This document shows, piece by piece, positions 59,178 to 64,000 of a DNA stretch of 64,000 nt. The notes below the pieces were generated by a model. The model searched no databases, had not been told where the DNA came from, and worked only from the letters and a program-made list of their open reading frames with translations. The position numbers were made by a program, and so were the translations under genes. Origin of the DNA: Pisaster brevispinus. Lineage: Eukaryota > Echinodermata > Asteroidea > Forcipulatida > Asteriidae. The stretch is from positions 12,293,684 through 12,357,683 of the forward strand of contig JAMKCF010000019.1 of NCBI GenBank assembly GCA_023634235.1, in the 5' to 3' direction. Numbering within the stretch: the stretch's first letter is position 1; each line of letters opens with the position of its first letter.

Positions 59178-60977
59178 AGTTCTTGTTGCGGACCTTTTTG
59201 TGCCGGCTTTTTCTCGCTGGCGATGACGTAGGCGTGTACTACAGTGGAGTTTCGGGCAGCCCTACTTTCAGGACGCTGGCCTCGCCTACAAAATGGTGAC
59301 CTTGAGGAAACTCACATAAGAGAGAGCCCTCGAGACGGGCTTTCTAATGGTGTACAACTGGTGAAAATCCTGTATTATTCTGAGGGTGATTTGACCGTCC
59401 TTACTTTGTCTTTGTTTCTTCGACAGCTCTGTGTACAAAAATCCCATTAGGGATGCTTTTGAGGAGCGTTCGGAGTAGCCTCACCTGCTGGTGATTTCCG
59501 GTATGAAGCTTGCCCCCCGCGACCCTAAAAGTTTGATTTTCGGAAGCAGGGATATCCAAGGCAGAGTCAGGTACAAATTTTGTCTCTCTAGCATTTCTAG
59601 TTCATGGGTTATTTCCACGCTTAGCACAGTTCTTGTTTCGGACCTTTTTGTGCCGGCTTTTTCTCGCTGGCGATGACGTAGGCGTGTACTACAGTGGAGT
59701 TTCGGGCAGCCCTACTTCCAGGACGCTGGCCTCGCCTACAAAATGGTGACCTTGAGGAAACTCACATAAGAGAGAGCCCTCGAGACGGGCTTTCTAATGG
59801 TGTACAACTGGTGAAAATCCTGTATTATTCTGAGGGTGATTTGACCGTCCTTACTTTGTCTTTGTTTCTTTGACAGCTCTGTGTACAAAAATCCCATTAG
59901 GGATGCTTTTGAGGAGCGTTCGGAGTAGCCCAACCTGCTGGTCATTTCCGGTATGAAGCTTGCCCCCTGCGACCCTAAAAGTTTGATTTTCGGAAGCAGG
60001 GATATCCAAGGCAGAGTCAGGTACAAATTTTGTCTCTCTAGCATTTCTAGTTCATGGGTTATTTCCACGCTTAGCACAGTTCTTGTTTCGGACCTTTTTG
60101 TGCCGGCTTTTTCTCGCTGGCGATGACGTAGGCGTGTACTACAGTGGAGTTTCGGGCAGCCCTACTTCCAGGACGCTGGCCTCGCCTACAAAATGGTGAC
60201 CTTGAGGAAACTCACATAAGAGAGAGCCCTCGAGACGGGCTTTCTAATGGTGTACAACTGGTGAAAATCCTGTATTATTCTGAGGGTGATTTGACCGTCC
60301 TTACTTTGTCTTTGTTTCTTCGACAGCTCTGTGTACAAAAATCCCATTAGGGATGCTTTTGAGGAGCGTTCGGAGTAGCCTCACCTGCTGGTGATTTCCG
60401 GTATGAAGCTTGCCCCCCGCGACCCTAAAAGTTTGATTTTCGGAAGCAGGGATATCCAAGGCAGAGTCAGGTACAAATTTTGTCTCTCTAGCATTTCTAG
60501 TTCATGGGTTATTTCCACGCTTAGCACAGTTCTTGTTTCGGACCTTTTTGTGCCGGCTTTTTCTCGCTGGCGATGACGTAGGCGTGTACTACAGTGGAGT
60601 TTCGGGCAGCCCTACTTCCAGGACGCTGGCCTCGCCTACAAAATGGTGACCTTGAGGAAACTCACATAAGAGAGAGCCCTCGAGACGGGCTTTCTAATGG
60701 TGTACAACTGGTGAAAATCCTGTATTATTCTGAGGGTGATTTGACCGTCCTTACTTTGTCTTTGTTTCTTTGACAGCTCTGTGTACAAAAATCCCATTAG
60801 GGATGCTTTTGAGGAGCGTTCGGAGTAGCCCAACCTGCTGGTCATTTCCGGTATGAAGCTTGCCCCCTGCGACCCTAAAAGTTTGATTTTCGGAAGCAGG
60901 GATATCCAAGGCAGAGTCAGGTACAAATTTTGTCTCTCTAGCATTTCTAGTTCATGGGTTATTTCCACGCTTAGCAC
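59178..60977 (+). repeat. higher-order repeat E: 900-bp dimer, two copies
   Basis: The first monomer of each dimer has TTCTTCGACAG, GCCTCACC and GGTGATTTCC; the second has GCCCAACC and GCCCCCTGCG. They recur with a 900-bp shift. The GCCCAACC monomer and the one after it (AAACCCATT) appear once more at 62326-63225. Confidence 0.8.
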
Positions 60978-61427
60978 AGTTCTTGTTTCGGACCTTTTTG
61001 TGCCGGCTTTTTCTCGCTGGCGATGACGTAGGCGTATACTACAGTGGAGTTTCGGGCAGCCCTACTTCCAGGACGCTGGCCTCGCCTACAAAATGGTGAC
61101 CTTGAGGAAACTCACATAAGAGAGAGCCCTCGAGACGGGCTTTCTAATGGTGTACAACTGGTGAAAATCCTGTATTATTCTGAGGGTGATTTGACCGTCC
61201 TTACTTTGTCTTTGTTTCTTTGACAGCTCTGTGTACAAAAAACCCATTAGGGATGCTTTTGAGGAGCGTTCGGAGTAGCCCCACCTGCTGGTCATTTCCG
61301 GTATGAAGCTAGCCCCCCGCGACCCTAAAAGTTTGATTTTCGGAAGCAGGGATATCCAAGGCAGAGTCAGGTACAAATTTTGTCTCTCTAGCATTTCTAG
61401 TTCATGGGTTATTTCCACGCTTAGCAC

Positions 61428-62325
61428 AGTTCTTGTTTCGGACCTTTTTGTGCCGGCTTTTCCTCGCTGGCGATGACGTAGGCGTGTACTACAGTGGAGT
61501 TTCGGGCAGCCCTACTTCCAGGACGCTGGCCTCGCCTACAAAATGGTGACCTTGAGGAAACTCACATAAGAGAGAGCCCTCGAGACGGGCTTTCTAATGG
61601 TGTACAACTAGTGAAAATCCTGTATTATTCTGAGGGTGATTTGACCGTCCTTACTTTGTCTTTGTTTCTTTGACAGCTCTGTGTACAAAATTCCATTAGG
61701 GATGCTTTTGAGGAGCGTTCGGAGTAGCCCCACCTGCTGGTGATTTCCGGTATGAAGCTTGCCCCCCGCGACCCTAAAAGTTTGATTTTCGGAAGCAGGG
61801 ATATCCAAGGCAGAGTCAGGTACAAATTTTGTCTCTCTAGCATTTCTAGTTCATGGGTTATTTCCACGCTTAGCACAGTTCTTGTTTCGGACCTTTTTGT
61901 GCCGGCTTTTCCTCGCTGGCGATGACGTAGGCGTGTACTACAGTGGAGATTCGGGCAGCCCTACTTCCAGGACGCTGGCCTCGCCTACAAAATGGTGACC
62001 TTGAGGAAACTCACATAAGAGAGAGCCCTCGAGACGGGCTTTCTAATGGTGTACAACTAGTGAAAATCCTGTATTATTCTGAGGGTGATTTGACCGTCCT
62101 TACTTTGTCTTTGTTTCTTTGACAGCTCTGTGTACAAAATTCCATTAGGGATGCTTTTGAGGAGCGTTCGGAGTAGCCCCACCTGCTGGTGATTTCCGGT
62201 ATGAAGCTTGCCCCCCGCGACCCTAAAAGTTTGATTTTCGGAAGCAGGGATATCCAAGGCAGAGTCAGGTACAAATTTTGTCTCTCTAGCATTTCTAGTT
62301 CATGGGTTATTTCCACGCTTAGCAC
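61428..62325 (+). repeat. tandem pair of 449-bp units
   Basis: Two adjacent units share TACAAAATTCCATT, GGTGATTTCC and CAACTAGTG, and differ at very few bases, which indicates a very recent single-unit duplication. Confidence 0.8.
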
Positions 62326-63675
62326 AGTTCTTGTTTCGGACCTTTTTGTGCCGGCTTTTTCTCGCTGGCGATGACGTAGGCGTGTACTACAGTGGAGTTT
62401 CGGGCAGCCCTACTTCCAGGACGCTGGCCTCGCCTACAAAATGGTGACCTTGAGGAAACTCACATAAGAGAGAGCCCTCGAGACGGGCTTTCTAATGGTG
62501 TACAACTGGTGAAAATCCTGTATTATTCTGAGGGTGATTTGACCGTCCTTACTTTGTCTTTGTTTCTTTGACAGCTCTGTGTACAAAAATCCCATTAGGG
62601 ATGCTTTTGAGGAGCGTTCGGAGTAGCCCAACCTGCTGGTCATTTCCGGTATGAAGCTTGCCCCCTGCGACCCTAAAAGTTTGATTTTCGGAAGCAGGGA
62701 TATCCAAGGCAGAGTCAGGTACAAATTTTGTCTCTCTAGCATTTCTAGTTCATGGGTTATTTCCACGCTTAGCACAGTTCTTGTTTCGGACCTTTTTGTG
62801 CCGGCTTTTTCTCGCTGGCGATGACGTAGGCGTGTACTACAGTGGAGTTTCGGGCAGCCCTACTTCCAGGACGCTGGCCTCGCCTACAAAATGGTGACCT
62901 TGAGGAAACTCACATAAGAGAGAGCCCTCGAGACGGGCTTTCTAATGGTGTACAACTGGTGAAAATCCTGTATTATTCTGAGGGTGATTTGACCGTCCTT
63001 ACTTTGTCTTTGTTTCTTTGACAGCTCTGTGTACAAAAAACCCATTAGGGATGCTTTTGAGGAGCGTTCGGAGTAGCCCCACCTGCTGGTCATTTCCGGT
63101 ATGAAGCTTGCCCCCCGCGACCCTAAAAGTTTGATTTTCGGAAGCAGGGATATCCAAGGCAGAGTCAGGTACAAATTTTGTCTCTCTAGCATTTCTAGTT
63201 CATGGGTTATTTCCACGCTTAGCACAGTTCTTGTTTCGGACCTTTTTGTGCCGGATTTTCCTCGCTGGCGATGACGTAGGCGTGTACTACAGTGGAGTTT
63301 CGGGCAGCCCTACTTCCAGGACGCTGGCCTCGCCTACAAAATGGTGACCTTGAGGAAACTCACATAAGAGAGAGCCCTCGAGACGGGCTTTCTAATGGTG
63401 TACAACTGGTGAAAATCCTGTATTATTCTGAGGGTGATTTGACCGTCCTTACTTTGTCTTTGTTTCTTTGACAGCTCTGTGTACAAAAATCCCATTAGGG
63501 ATGCTTTTGAGGAGCGTTCGGAGTAGCCCCACCTGCTCGTCATTTCCGGTTTGAGGCTTGCCCCCCGTGACCCTAAAAGTTTGATTTTCGGAAGCAGGGA
63601 TATCCAAGGCAGAGTCAGGTACAAATTTTGTCTCTCTAGCATTTCTAGTTCATGGGTTATTTCCACGCTTAGCAC

Positions 63676-64000
63676 AGTTCTTGTTTCGGACCTTTTTGTG
63701 CCGGCTTTTTCTCGCTGGCGATGACGTAGGCGTGTACTACAGTGGAGTTTCGGGCAGCCCTACTTCCAGGACGCTGGCCTCGCCTACAAAATGGTGACCT
63801 TGAGGAAACTCACATAAGAGAGAGCCCTCGAGACGGGCTTTCTAATGGTGTACAACTGGTGAAAATCCTGTATTATTCTGAGGGTGATTTGACCGTCCTT
63901 ACTTTGTCTTTGTTTCTTTGACAGCTCTGTGTAAAAAAATCCCATTAGGGATGCTTTTGAGGAGCGTTCGGAGTAGCCCCACCTGCTGGTCATTTCCGGT
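63676..64000 (+). repeat. last, incomplete unit at the window edge
   Basis: It is array sequence with a GTAAAAAAATCC variant like units near 34250 and 40540, cut by the window end. The array has no right boundary here. Confidence 0.9.

Larger units (their letters stand above)
18921..63675 (+). repeat. homogenised part of the array: 100 units of about 450 bp
   Basis: Units differ from each other by only a few bases. The exon-like block (for example 19227-19370, 144 bp) keeps both splice consensus sites, but the frame open in the edge units reads NPIRDAFEERSE, then TAG, then PHLLVISGMKLAPRDPKSLI. All three plus-strand frames of the block contain a stop, so it cannot be a normal internal coding exon. 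Sporadic splice-site losses occur (a donor GT to AT in the unit ending at 30387, to GA in the next, and an acceptor TGACAG to TGAAAG near 30634). In the unit with 25736-25738 the TAG is TTG. Confidence 0.9.
17375..64000 (+). repeat. exon-derived satellite: about 450-bp unit, at least 46 kb, head to tail, continues past the window
   Basis: All units face the same way. The usual period is 450 bp; some units are 448, 449 or 451 bp from single-base indels, and two are 305 bp. Four diverged units lie at the left edge, followed by 100 nearly identical ones and a partial last one. Every unit has a pyrimidine tract and AG (TTTGTTTCTTTGACAG), a 143-144 bp exon-like block, then CAG followed by GTACAA, and about 306 bp of intron-like sequence. 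Each consensus unit also holds AAGCTT, GATATC and CTCGAG sites and a TGACGTAG motif. The array behaves as a satellite shaped by unequal exchange; the exon origin is inferred from the edge units. Confidence 0.95.

Noticed and set aside
19944..60576. Plus-strand frames of 61-90 aa inside satellite units
   Set aside because: They cross the intron-exon boundaries of the unit, are interrupted in most copies and have no protein features.
18921..63675. CENP-B-box-like motif at TTCGGAGTAGCCCC
   Set aside because: The TTCG core and central A fit, but the required CGGG end is CCCC, so there is no support for a centromere claim.
18921..63993. About 100 near-identical minus-strand frames of up to 113 aa, one per satellite unit
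   Set aside because: They are repeated because the DNA is repeated. They start at GTG, not ATG, indels break many of them, they run antisense to the exon-like block, and they match no family that I know.
17375..64000. CRISPR-like regular repeats
   Set aside because: The whole 450-bp unit is repeated with no unique spacers, and the setting is eukaryotic.
17375..64000. Dscam-like array of alternative coding exons
   Set aside because: Arrangement and splice sites invite the idea, but all three plus frames of the homogenised block contain stops, and copies are too similar to provide diversity.

Overview
This window is animal nuclear DNA, not prokaryotic. Short exons are bounded by GT..AG introns, there is a THAP zinc finger and an Ig-domain exon, and tRNA-derived SINE-like sequence, inverted-repeat (MITE-like) elements, an LTR retrotransposon and a very large satellite are present. 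A marine invertebrate is the best fit. The SINE and MITE styles make me lean towards a deuterostome such as an echinoderm, but that is an impression that I could not check. No complete, certainly functional gene is visible.

Layout. 1-2000: 5' end of an LTR retrotransposon on the minus strand. An open gag reading frame runs off the left edge, preceded (to its right) by a leader, a tRNA-Pro-type primer binding site and an LTR. 2446-2602: an Ig-like exon. 3227-3541: a THAP-domain reading frame, with a possible linker exon at 4230-4337. 5119-7132: three exons on the plus strand recognisable as 4-aminobutyrate aminotransferase (GABA transaminase, ABAT), broken by two stop codons, a frameshift and loss of a key PLP-contacting Asp; this is an intron-containing (duplicated) pseudogene. 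4817-17300 also holds accessory DNA: a hairpin element (4817-4956), tRNA-like SINE remnants (7214-7284 and a composite inverted-repeat element 8629-8931), inverted-repeat elements at 12760-12959, 12967-13125 (TAA duplication) and 15091-15484 (about 7-8 bp duplication, built of nested palindromes), and degenerate minisatellites.

From about 17375 to the right edge the window is one head-to-tail tandem array of a roughly 450-bp unit: four old diverged units at the left edge, then 100 nearly identical full or truncated units and a partial one. Each unit looks like an intron plus one exon: pyrimidine tract and AG, a 143-144 bp exon-like block, then CAG/GTACAA. In the diverged edge units this block is largely open and protein-like; in the homogenised units the same frame carries a TAG stop. 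I therefore read the satellite as an amplified exon-intron cassette of an unidentified gene. The array has nested higher-order repeats (1656 bp x2, about 6.3 kb x2 with a third partial copy, 899 bp dimer, 2700 bp x2, 900 bp x2), and the change from old to new sequence falls inside one exon copy.

The genes here do not form a visible pathway. The coherent story is genome dynamics: a decayed metabolic gene and scattered exons next to transposons and an exon-derived satellite. This array is my candidate for the undescribed system.
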